From positions 1-29,288 of the IMG/VR virus record IMGVR_UViG_3300037264_001217: 29,288 nucleotides of DNA; one strand, written 5' to 3'. Origin of the DNA: a virus. The stretch's first letter is position 1; the number at the start of each line of letters is the position of its first letter. Shown here in pieces: positions 1 through 6,863 of the stretch. The notes under the pieces were generated by a model. The model was not told where the DNA came from. It searched no databases and saw only the letters and a list, made by a program, of their open reading frames with translations. The position numbers and the translations under genes were made by a program.

Positions 1-259
1 GCCCAACGTCCCACCTTTCAGGCATAACCATTGTGAACCATGCTTGAGGATAGCCACCATTATCTGCATAACTGATTGCGGGTATTGCCCCATTACCACC
101 AGCCGTTGTGATTTGAGTGGCACCGCCTGCGGTGATGGCACCCATCATTTGCGGGTATATTTCTATGGTTTGAATGCCACTGGTAACCGCCACCACCCGC
201 GCATCCACATCGGCTTGGTTCAGTCCACCGCCCGCATAACTTGAAAGTGAAATAGTCAT
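1..259 (-). CDS. Tail-fibre-like protein, N-terminal part (cut by window edge)
   Basis: My translation starts at the ATG at 257-259, three bases after the stop of the preceding fibre gene, and stays open to base 1, so only the first 86 residues or so are visible. The start reads MTISLSSYAGGGLNQADVDA and continues RVVAVTSG. The segment GGLNQADVDARVVAVTSG closely matches GGLDQAQVDARVVAVASG in the C-terminal half of the preceding 532-residue fibre protein. The later segment FTMVMPERWD also resembles that protein's FAIRLPKRYD. This gene is therefore probably a second fibre or fibre-tip protein sharing the same receptor-side module. The exact role is unknown and the C-terminus is outside the window. 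Confidence 0.75.
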   Translation of the reverse strand, partial: MTISLSSYAGGGLNQADVDARVVAVTSGIQTIEIYPQMMGAITAGGATQITTAGGNGAIPAISYADNGGYPQAWFTMVMPERWDVG

Positions 260-262
260 GGT

Positions 263-1861
263 TTAAGCGTCCGTTGGTGTGTTGGTTGTAAATTCTATTT
301 CAACGCCAATAACTTGCGCTTCACCAGTAAACGTGTCAGCAGCATCGTCTCCCTGCCTTTGTACTCGGCCAACAAGTAATTTATCGTCGGTTGGTGTACC
401 AGTTATAGTCTGATTGCTTGACCAAGCAGTTATATGCAAATCATCAGTCGTGCCATTACCAGCCTGAGTGAATAAATTGAAGGCAGTACCACCTGTAGCT
501 ACCAAATCTCCACTGGCCAAAAAGTTCAGAAAAACATACATCAAACAGTTACCTGTATTAGTCGAGTTGGGTGCCCAAAAAATCCGCCACCTGATCTGTC
601 CATTGTCATATCGTTTAGGAAGGCGAATTGCAAAACTTGACTGCTCAAACCCAGATGGGCCTAAATTCACTGATGCAATACTAGTATTAATCGTTCCTTC
701 TGATGCATTGGAATGAATGTTCATTTCTTTAGCAGAAATCCAAAGCCTTTGTTTTCCACTCGCAACCGCTACTACCCGCGCATCTACCTGCGCCTGATCC
801 AGTCCTCCACTAGTGAGGGGAGTGAACTCCCAAGTTGTACCACTGTAGATAAACCAGAAACCACCACCGTTAATGTTTAAACTGGCATCTTCCGCTAGGC
901 CGTTAATGGTGCTGCCATTGCGAAGAATTGGAACTGGCGTAACGCTACAGTTGTAAGCAACGTCATGGACGAATGCAACATCGCCTTCATTAGGTGTAGC
1001 TTTCAAAGTGATGTCAAATGTACCGCCAATTGAATCTACGCCAACATCTTCGTTTCCGGTGATGGTGTAATTTGCTATTTTAACCGAAGCGGTTAATCCA
1101 CCTCCGCCACCTGCTCCTACCTCTTGCCATACCGCCGCGCCAACCGTAGCATCAAGGCAGAAAAACAGCTTGTCCAGCGTGGTGTTAAGCCATGGAGAGT
1201 ACAGCCCGTAACCATCGTTAGAGTCTTCATTGATGGTAGGGTCAACGGCAGCATTCAGGTTGGTCTTGATCGTGGTATAGACGCCAGCGCTGGATTTCCG
1301 CATCAAGCCTTCGGCAGCGGAAAAGTCTGCGTCAACAATCGCGCCTTCCAGATTCCCCTGAACTATGGTCCAGTGGGACAGCAGCGTGGGGCTGTCCTGA
1401 TTGGAGAAGAGAGCATCACCAACAGCAAGCGGCTCGGTAAAAAACGTACCCGCATCCGTCACCGTGTACATATCACCCTTCAATATGCCGCTCGGGGCTG
1501 TATCCAAATCGGGGGTATTGGTTGCCGCGTTGTATCCGCCCTTGTAATCCAGCCCGCCTACCAGCGCCGCAGCAATCTGTGCCGCAACAAACGCCTTGAC
1601 TGACTGCTGTGTCGGAACATCAATGGCGCTGTCGGAGACCATATCGTCTTCATCCAGCACCCATGCAGCACTTCCTACGTCCGTGGTGCTCTGGGTGATG
1701 AAGTCTCCGGGGTCAGCCTCCAGCGAGGCTTTGATGGCCGCATAAACGTTCTCGTACTTGATCCTCAAGTCTGAGTTAATCCCGGTCCCGCGCTTGACGT
1801 GAAGCAGGTCACCAATGGTCAGGGTGAGAATCTCGTCAAAGGTGTCTAGCGTGTTAGCCAT
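263..1861 (-). CDS. Tail fibre protein
   Basis: This 532-residue protein looks like a modular tail fibre. The N-terminal third contains the pattern VPTQQSVKAFVAAQ near residues 82-95, a form of the 'PTqkAVKayVd' motif common just after the virion-binding domain of phage fibres. It is followed by GGLDYKGGYNAAT and a stretch ending in HWTIVQGN, also typical of fibre shafts. A five-glycine linker near residue 254 separates this from a C-terminal half that should carry the tip domains, including the module GGLDQAQVDARVVAVASG repeated in the next gene. The ATG overlaps the acetyltransferase stop by eight bases. The C-terminal half is visibly more AT-rich than the N-terminal half, which suggests exchange of the tip. 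It would act at the virion surface in host recognition. Confidence 0.8.
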   Translation of the reverse strand: MANTLDTFDEILTLTIGDLLHVKRGTGINSDLRIKYENVYAAIKASLEADPGDFITQSTTDVGSAAWVLDEDDMVSDSAIDVPTQQSVKAFVAAQIAAALVGGLDYKGGYNAATNTPDLDTAPSGILKGDMYTVTDAGTFFTEPLAVGDALFSNQDSPTLLSHWTIVQGNLEGAIVDADFSAAEGLMRKSSAGVYTTIKTNLNAAVDPTINEDSNDGYGLYSPWLNTTLDKLFFCLDATVGAAVWQEVGAGGGGGLTASVKIANYTITGNEDVGVDSIGGTFDITLKATPNEGDVAFVHDVAYNCSVTPVPILRNGSTINGLAEDASLNINGGGFWFIYSGTTWEFTPLTSGGLDQAQVDARVVAVASGKQRLWISAKEMNIHSNASEGTINTSIASVNLGPSGFEQSSFAIRLPKRYDNGQIRWRIFWAPNSTNTGNCLMYVFLNFLASGDLVATGGTAFNLFTQAGNGTTDDLHITAWSSNQTITGTPTDDKLLVGRVQRQGDDAADTFTGEAQVIGVEIEFTTNTPTDA

Positions 1862-2321
1862 TAATGCTCTCCGGTCTCGCTACCTTGTACCGTCCGCCAA
1901 CGCGGGTAAACCCTGCCCTTTCAAACAGGACATCCACCAATCCACGCCCTTTTGGCACATTGGACGCGCACGCACACTCAACCACCCGGGGCTGCTTCCA
2001 CGCCCATTCCTGCATCGCTCTTAGCATGGCAAGCCCATCACCTTTGATTTCAGAATAGAACGCCCAGTCAGTGACATACCGCCTCCCGCGCACGGGGTCG
2101 GCCCACCAGAATGGTTCAATGCTGGCCATGAGGAAGCCGCGAATGATTTCGTTTCTTTCCGAAACAAGGAAGAGCTTGTCGTGAGAGACAACAAAGACCC
2201 GCATCGTATTAAATACGGTAGGTTTGTGAACTGCCACCTCTTCATTACCAGACCGGGCATGTAACCTCATCCCTGTTTCAATAATGTACGGTATATCCGT
2301 TTCAGTGGCCTTTCTGATCAC
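1854..2321 (-). CDS. GNAT-family N-acetyltransferase-like protein
   Basis: The protein (155 residues from a GTG at 2319-2321) starts VIRKATETDIPYI, a typical GNAT opening in which the first strand leads into an Asp-containing helix. Later come IKGDGLAMLRAM, matching the acetyl-CoA-binding GxG loop and helix of motif A, the strand VVECACASN, and FERAGFTRVGGRY, the usual 'yeklGF' ending. I chose the GTG because the GNAT fold begins there, 11 bases after the previous stop; longer in-frame starts would overlap the preceding gene and add an unlikely Arg/Pro-rich leader. GNAT-like proteins lie in the structural clusters of several podoviruses, where they are thought to be virion or core-associated; whether this one acetylates anything is unknown. 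Confidence 0.75.
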   Translation of the reverse strand: MIRKATETDIPYIIETGMRLHARSGNEEVAVHKPTVFNTMRVFVVSHDKLFLVSERNEIIRGFLMASIEPFWWADPVRGRRYVTDWAFYSEIKGDGLAMLRAMQEWAWKQPRVVECACASNVPKGRGLVDVLFERAGFTRVGGRYKVARPESING

Positions 2322-2331
2322 GGGGGCTTCT

Positions 2332-3498
2332 CTAGGACGTTGGCGTCCCCGGGGGCGGCGGGAATGACCACCAGTTTGCTGCCAGCTGGTTGGAGCTCGC
2401 CCCCAACCAGCTGGCGTCACTTGCCGGGCCTCCAGAACCCCAAGCGCCCCAGAAGCTCTGCATCAGGCCGAACTGCTGGTTGGCCCACGCCATGCCTTCG
2501 CGCATGGCTGCAGCGGACTGCTCAGGCGTCATGCCGGGCTGGTTGGCTTGGCTCATGACCTGCCCCATGATGTTGGAGTAGAAGTTGGTCATGGCAGTCA
2601 TGCCGTTCAGGACCATGGTGCGGGAGAAGTCCCTGCCTGCCTGCCCCTCCATGAGCCCCGCCTGCGCGTACATCTGCCCAAGGTTGTACTCATACGTCTG
2701 GGCGGCCTGCGAAAACCAGTGGTCAAGCTGCTTGTCCATGATGGCTGACTGCCCTTGATAGTCCAGCTTGATGGCTTCAAACTGCCCGGCAATCCTCTGC
2801 GTTTGCAATGACGCGGCCTGCCTGAATGACTGGTCTGACAGGATCGCGTTGTGGATGAACTGCTGCTCCGCCAGAGAAAACTGGTTCTTCATCGCGGCGT
2901 TGAATTCCGCTGACCGGGCGTAGGTTGCCGCGTCAGCAAATCCCACTTTGAAAGCCGTGTCCATTGCGGCCAGCTCTCCAAATGCCCCCGCCATTGCGCT
3001 GTTCTGCCCGCCTCCGCTCAAAGACTGCCGGATAGCCCTTTGCCGCGCCTGCTCAAAAAACGGGCTGTCACGGTCATACAGGTCTTCCAGCTGCCCCGCT
3101 ACCGTCTGCTCCCGGGTAACCTCCCAAGGGGTCATGGTGGGGTCGGCGGTGCCGGAGGAAGTTGAGAACGGAACCGGTGGGGCAACAGGAACGGTTGCAT
3201 TCATGCCAGCGATTTTGGCATCCCCGGTGCCCGGAGGCGGGGCTAGGTTCTTTGGGTCATACGCTGGCGGCTGTGTACCTGCGGGATTACCGGGCGTGCT
3301 GGGGGGCTGGTTAGCTCCCGCTGGCGGCGGCGGAGGCGGAGGCGTTCCGGTGCCGTGAGGCGGAGGCCCATCATCGTACCCGCTTTCGGGCGGCCCGTCC
3401 GCATTTTGGATTTCGTTGTGCGGGGGAGGCAAGAAGTCGTGGGTATCCTCTGCGCCCTGCCCCCCAGTAGAGTATCTCTTTTTGAATGGCTTGCCCAT
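2332..3498 (-). CDS. Proline-rich internal virion or tail-associated protein
   Basis: This 388-residue protein has two parts. The first ~110 residues are Pro/Gly-rich and probably disordered, with a run of seven prolines. The rest is Ala/Gln-rich and helical, running through FFEQARQRAIRQSLSGGGQN, SAMAGAFGELAAM and repeated aromatic/Gln patterns to a Gly/Trp-rich end. The 'ARqqAiqqlagrGl.nSsma..A...A' type pattern is known from the ends of podovirus tail or internal virion proteins thought to leave with the DNA. An upstream GTG is possible, but GGAGGAGG lies 8 bases before the ATG at 3498 and directly abuts the GTG, so the ATG is preferred. A promoter-like TGCTATAAT lies just upstream. The gene stops 10 bases before the GNAT gene. 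Confidence 0.65.
   Translation of the reverse strand: MGKPFKKRYSTGGQGAEDTHDFLPPPHNEIQNADGPPESGYDDGPPPHGTGTPPPPPPPAGANQPPSTPGNPAGTQPPAYDPKNLAPPPGTGDAKIAGMNATVPVAPPVPFSTSSGTADPTMTPWEVTREQTVAGQLEDLYDRDSPFFEQARQRAIRQSLSGGGQNSAMAGAFGELAAMDTAFKVGFADAATYARSAEFNAAMKNQFSLAEQQFIHNAILSDQSFRQAASLQTQRIAGQFEAIKLDYQGQSAIMDKQLDHWFSQAAQTYEYNLGQMYAQAGLMEGQAGRDFSRTMVLNGMTAMTNFYSNIMGQVMSQANQPGMTPEQSAAAMREGMAWANQQFGLMQSFWGAWGSGGPASDASWLGASSNQLAANWWSFPPPPGTPTS
2381..2415 (-). other. 13-bp perfect inverted repeat (RNA hairpin) before the GNAT gene
   Basis: GCCAGCTGGTTGG at 2381-2393 is the exact reverse complement of CCAACCAGCTGGC at 2403-2415, with a 9-base loop between. The hairpin would form in the message near the end of the proline-rich virion gene, about 60 bases before the GNAT start. 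No T run follows on the minus strand, so it is not a standard intrinsic terminator. Confidence 0.8.
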
Positions 3499-3506
3499 GT
3501 CAATCA

Positions 3507-3514
3507 CCTCCTCC
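3507..3514 (-). promoter_or_regulatory. Strong ribosome binding site deciding the start of the proline-rich virion gene
   Basis: On the minus strand the bases read GGAGGAGG, then TGATTGAC, then ATG. The spacing of 8 supports the ATG at 3498 and argues against the in-frame GTG at 3507, which would overlap the site itself. Confidence 0.7.
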
Positions 3515-3519
3515 GTAAA

Positions 3520-3528
3520 ATTATAGCA
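3520..3528 (-). promoter_or_regulatory. Candidate extended -10 promoter, TGCTATAAT
   Basis: The minus strand reads TGCTATAAT, a perfect match to the extended -10 consensus TGnTATAAT of bacterial housekeeping sigma factors. It lies in the short gap between the 948-residue repeat protein and the proline-rich virion gene. I see no -35 match at the usual distance, which extended -10 promoters do not strictly need. A transcript would begin almost at the ribosome binding site, giving a leader of about 15 bases. Confidence 0.4.
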
Positions 3529-3534
3529 TCCACC

Positions 3535-6381
3535 TCAGTGGGGGGCGTGAACAATATCCCAGTCCGGAGACAGGTAAAGGTGCTGGAACAGAATGTCCAC
3601 GCCATAACCATTCTCCGGGTCAATTACCTGATCTACTCCATCAAACGCCAGATACCCGGTCACCGTACCGTAGTAGGGCTGATTTATAAACGGCCATAGC
3701 CCCGGGCTTTCCACGTATTCCGTGTTGCCTGACTGCACAACTGTCGCCAGCATGTCGGTGTCCAACCCAAACACTGGGCCACCTCCGCCAGCATCTATAA
3801 GGGTCACGCCAAAAGCGACATGGACATCATCTTCTGTCGGGGCCGTGGTGACCAGATACAGGAAGAACTTGGTAACGCCACGCTGAACAATCGCTGACTG
3901 TGGCGTTACGGTAATCGTTGCCGTGGTGGCATCAACCAGCCGCTCATCCGTTTGGATTAACGCGGGCTGCGTAGTGAGCGTGATCTGCGCACTTGTGGCG
4001 TTAACTGCCCTGCTGCGAGCCACCCCTGCTGGCAGCGGGGTAAGCGTGATGACGGCGGAGGTGCATTCGACCATCCGTGATCCGCTGATGGTTGCCGGTT
4101 GCCCGGTAATCACAAGGTTTGCGGAGAGGGCCGCAACCGCTCTTGCCCGGAGGACGCTGGCAGCCTGTACCGCCAAGGTCAGCGCCGCCTGTGTTGCCGC
4201 CACAGCTCTGCCACGGCTTACGGCGGCCTGCTGCGGCGTCAGGGTAATGACACCGGAGGTGGCGTTGACTATCCGGTTGTTGCCGATGTTGGCTGCAAAC
4301 GGAGTGAGCGTGATGTTTTGGGAGGTGGCGGCAACCGCTCGGGCGCGGATTACTGCGGCTGCCTGCGGAGTCAGGGTTATAACCGCTTGAGTAGCATTCG
4401 CGGTCCTGCCACGGCCAATCGCGGAAGGCTGCGTGGTTAAAATAATGCTCAGCTGGGTGGCGTCCGCCTCGCGCCCGCGCCCGGCAATTACTGGCTGCGG
4501 CGTTAAGGTAATGGCGGTGGTGGTGGCCTGAACAGCTCTGGCTTTGGAAACAGCCGCCGCCTGCGGGGTGAGCGTGATCTGTGCTGTAGCAGCCGCAACT
4601 GCCCTGCTTCTCGTAACTGCAGCAGCCTGTGGCGTGAGCGTGATAGTCGCTTGCGTAGCGTCCGCTTCACGTCCGCGCCCTACTGCGGCAGCCTGTGGCG
4701 TTAGGGTGATGGCTTGGGCGGTGGCCAGAACATCTCTGGGCCTCGGGACCAAGGCTGCCTGTGGCGTCAGCGTAATCTGGGCAGTGGTGGCAGCGACTGC
4801 CCGGGTTCTCACCACCGCAGCTACCTGCGGCGTGAGGGTAATCACGCCCTGCGTGGCGTCTGCCTCGCGTCCACGCCCCGCTGTGGCCGCTTGAGGCGTG
4901 AGGGTGATCGTTGCCTGCGTGGCGAAGACCGCCCTGCTGCGGGCCACCGTAGCCGCCTGAGGCGTGAGGGTAATAGCGTTGGAGGTGGCCAAAGCCCCCC
5001 GGCCTTTGATAATCGTGGCCGCTTGGGGGGTGAGCGTTATGGCCGCTTGAGTGGCGTCCGCCTCACGTCCACGCCCGGTAGTAGTTGCTTGGGGGGTGAG
5101 CGTGATTACCGCTTGAGTGGCAAATATCGCCCGGCTCCTGACAACTGCCGCCGCCTGCCCTGTCACGGTAATGGCTGCAGAAGTAGCTAAAGCCCCCCGG
5201 CCTTTGATAACCACAGACGCTTGCGGAGTGAGCGTGACAACCGCTTGCGTAGCATTTGCTTTACGCCCCCGACCAACCGTAGTTGCCTGCGGGGTAAGGG
5301 TAATCGTTTTGGTCGTACAGTTGACGATACGGTCAGCGGGTATCTCATGGACAACCTTGATCTGAACATTGTATAAACGTCCTGTGGCAACACCTGATAC
5401 CCAACCAGTGCCGTAGGCGTAACATTCAAGGGCTTGGACTTTAGGCCATGTCCAACCGCCACTAGGTAGAACCAGCTTTTTCCATTCATCAGTGCTGAAA
5501 TTAGTATTGGGATAGTTAGTTACTGTAGTTACAGTACCTAGATTTTCTGCTTTACCATCAGTGAAGATGTCAGCGTTAATGGCAGCATAATCATTCGCGT
5601 CGCCTATTAAACGTGCATAGACCTCAACAATATCAGGACCGGAAGATGGCGCATTGGTACCACCTGCGGAAAGTTCATTGGTGTCATGCGAACCATTCCT
5701 ATCAGAAGTAAGTGCTGCCTGATTTCCACTAGCGAACGCCAGAAATGGTAGGGTATCGCTTGCCCAAGATGCATCCGGGTCAGTTGGCCCTTCATCTGAT
5801 GCATCAAAACGATAAGTTGTGCAGACGTGATTGGGAAAATACGTCCACTCAATTTCAGTTTTGAATTGTCGAGCTTCGCCAGCAGTAAATTGATAGTGAA
5901 TACTATAGATTTGATCAAAATCAACTTGCGTTAGGGGTTCTAACGATTCAAACCCTTGGAGCCAAGCCGACCAATCCGGCGTATCAGTAGTGGTAGAGGC
6001 GGAATGTACGAGGCGTGGATAAATTAAACTACCGCCAAAAGCAGCAAGAAAACTAAGGCCCCCGGAAGCGCCAATGTGTGCACCATAAAATCTAGTGCGA
6101 ACTTTTAAGAAATTATTCCATTTGGCATTAACGGACGTATGGCCCGCTGCCGTTAACTCATTTGTAGTATCACTGCCAGAGGTAGTGGTCGAGGCATAAG
6201 TGCTAGTAGAACCATCGAACGCATTCGCATCATTCGTCCAAACGGCATCGGGATCAGTCGGCCCAGATACCGAAGCATCAAGGTACGAAACCTCTATTGC
6301 TTGAGGTGCTGATCGACCAGATAGAGTCGCAAGCGGACTAGGCCGAGGAGGATGCCTCCAATATGGACGGAACACTGACAT
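3535..6381 (-). CDS. Large repeat-containing fibre-like virion protein
   Basis: This 948-residue protein has three zones. Residues ~31-350 hold two copies of one domain: the first begins near YLDASVSGPTDPDAVW and the second near YRFDASDEGPTDPDASW, each followed by an Asp/Thr-Asn-Glu-Leu segment (DTTNEL, DTNEL). Residues ~355-835 are about 22 copies of a 22-residue unit of the form ATxxxITLTPQAAxVxRxRAV. The last ~112 residues are a separate domain rich in aromatic residues. The repeated two-strand unit suggests an elongated beta-structured shaft, like other viral fibres; this is inference. The ATG at 6381 has only a weak ribosome binding site. The first zone is much more AT-rich than the repeat zone. 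Likely role: a surface fibre or decoration. I do not recognise a named family. Confidence 0.7.
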   Translation of the reverse strand: MSVFRPYWRHPPRPSPLATLSGRSAPQAIEVSYLDASVSGPTDPDAVWTNDANAFDGSTSTYASTTTSGSDTTNELTAAGHTSVNAKWNNFLKVRTRFYGAHIGASGGLSFLAAFGGSLIYPRLVHSASTTTDTPDWSAWLQGFESLEPLTQVDFDQIYSIHYQFTAGEARQFKTEIEWTYFPNHVCTTYRFDASDEGPTDPDASWASDTLPFLAFASGNQAALTSDRNGSHDTNELSAGGTNAPSSGPDIVEVYARLIGDANDYAAINADIFTDGKAENLGTVTTVTNYPNTNFSTDEWKKLVLPSGGWTWPKVQALECYAYGTGWVSGVATGRLYNVQIKVVHEIPADRIVNCTTKTITLTPQATTVGRGRKANATQAVVTLTPQASVVIKGRGALATSAAITVTGQAAAVVRSRAIFATQAVITLTPQATTTGRGREADATQAAITLTPQAATIIKGRGALATSNAITLTPQAATVARSRAVFATQATITLTPQAATAGRGREADATQGVITLTPQVAAVVRTRAVAATTAQITLTPQAALVPRPRDVLATAQAITLTPQAAAVGRGREADATQATITLTPQAAAVTRSRAVAAATAQITLTPQAAAVSKARAVQATTTAITLTPQPVIAGRGREADATQLSIILTTQPSAIGRGRTANATQAVITLTPQAAAVIRARAVAATSQNITLTPFAANIGNNRIVNATSGVITLTPQQAAVSRGRAVAATQAALTLAVQAASVLRARAVAALSANLVITGQPATISGSRMVECTSAVITLTPLPAGVARSRAVNATSAQITLTTQPALIQTDERLVDATTATITVTPQSAIVQRGVTKFFLYLVTTAPTEDDVHVAFGVTLIDAGGGGPVFGLDTDMLATVVQSGNTEYVESPGLWPFINQPYYGTVTGYLAFDGVDQVIDPENGYGVDILFQHLYLSPDWDIVHAPH
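3875..5319 (-). repeat. Array of about 22 coding repeats, 66 bp each
   Basis: The stretch encodes tandem 22-residue units built on ATQAxITLTPQAAxVxRxRA. The conserved part is ITLTPQ; the variable part is the Arg-containing second half. Four units end in GRGREAD, and these are spaced exactly three units apart, so a second-level period of 198 bp is visible in the right part of the array. The leftmost units are the most diverged, and one has 23 residues. Confidence 0.92.
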
Positions 6382-6392
6382 CGCTAATCATC

Positions 6393-6860
6393 TTAGCCTA
6401 GAGCTTCAAATACGATGTAGCCACCAAACGTAATGGAGTCAGTCGGGGTCGTCGCCAGCTCCAGAGTAGCTCTGGCACTGGGGGTAAGTATTGGCCGAGT
6501 TTCTGGAGTCCAAATCATCTGGAATGGAACACGAATGTTCCAGTACCAACTGTACTTGGAAACAATCGTACCGGCAGTTGCCTTGGTCGTGTTGGTATCC
6601 TTTACCACACCACCGAAAGCTGGAGCACCCAGAATTTGTGGGGGTGGTGTGATGGTATTACCACCTGAGCCAGTCGTTGTCTGTCCTGACTTCCATATCA
6701 GCAATAGCATTTCTTCCGCCGCATCGCCAATATCAAGTCCCTGACTGATGCCGACTTCATGAACTATGACACTGGCAGTTGAGGGTGCGGCGATCTCAAG
6801 CAGGTCAACTTGAACTGTTTCCGCCTGCCCATTAAATGTTGCTGTGTAGATAAGACCCAT
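6393..6860 (-). CDS. Conserved-type phage virion protein of unknown function
   Basis: This 155-residue protein begins MGLIYTATFNGQAETVQVDL and ends TDSITFGGYIVFEALG. It is rich in beta-forming residues, with a Gly/Thr/Pro loop in the middle (TTTGSGGNTITPPPQ) and Trp/Tyr-rich strands after it (YSWYWNIRVPF, FQMIWTPE). There is no signal peptide, membrane segment or catalytic motif. A GAGGTG ribosome binding site lies close to the ATG. It sits between two appendage genes, so a small structural or chaperone-like role in the appendage is likely, but nothing in the sequence proves it. Confidence 0.65.
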   Translation of the reverse strand: MGLIYTATFNGQAETVQVDLLEIAAPSTASVIVHEVGISQGLDIGDAAEEMLLLIWKSGQTTTGSGGNTITPPPQILGAPAFGGVVKDTNTTKATAGTIVSKYSWYWNIRVPFQMIWTPETRPILTPSARATLELATTPTDSITFGGYIVFEALG

Positions 6861-6863
6861 AGA

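Noticed and set aside
1124-1603. Plus-strand open frame of 159 residues opposite the tail fibre gene
   Set aside because: It is antisense to a clear fibre gene and its product is an atypical Arg/Val/Gly-rich sequence without a known pattern.
3240-3270. PPAY motif in the proline-rich virion protein
   Set aside because: PPxY is a late-domain or WW-binding motif in eukaryotic systems. In a Pro-rich disordered segment of a phage protein it is most likely coincidence.
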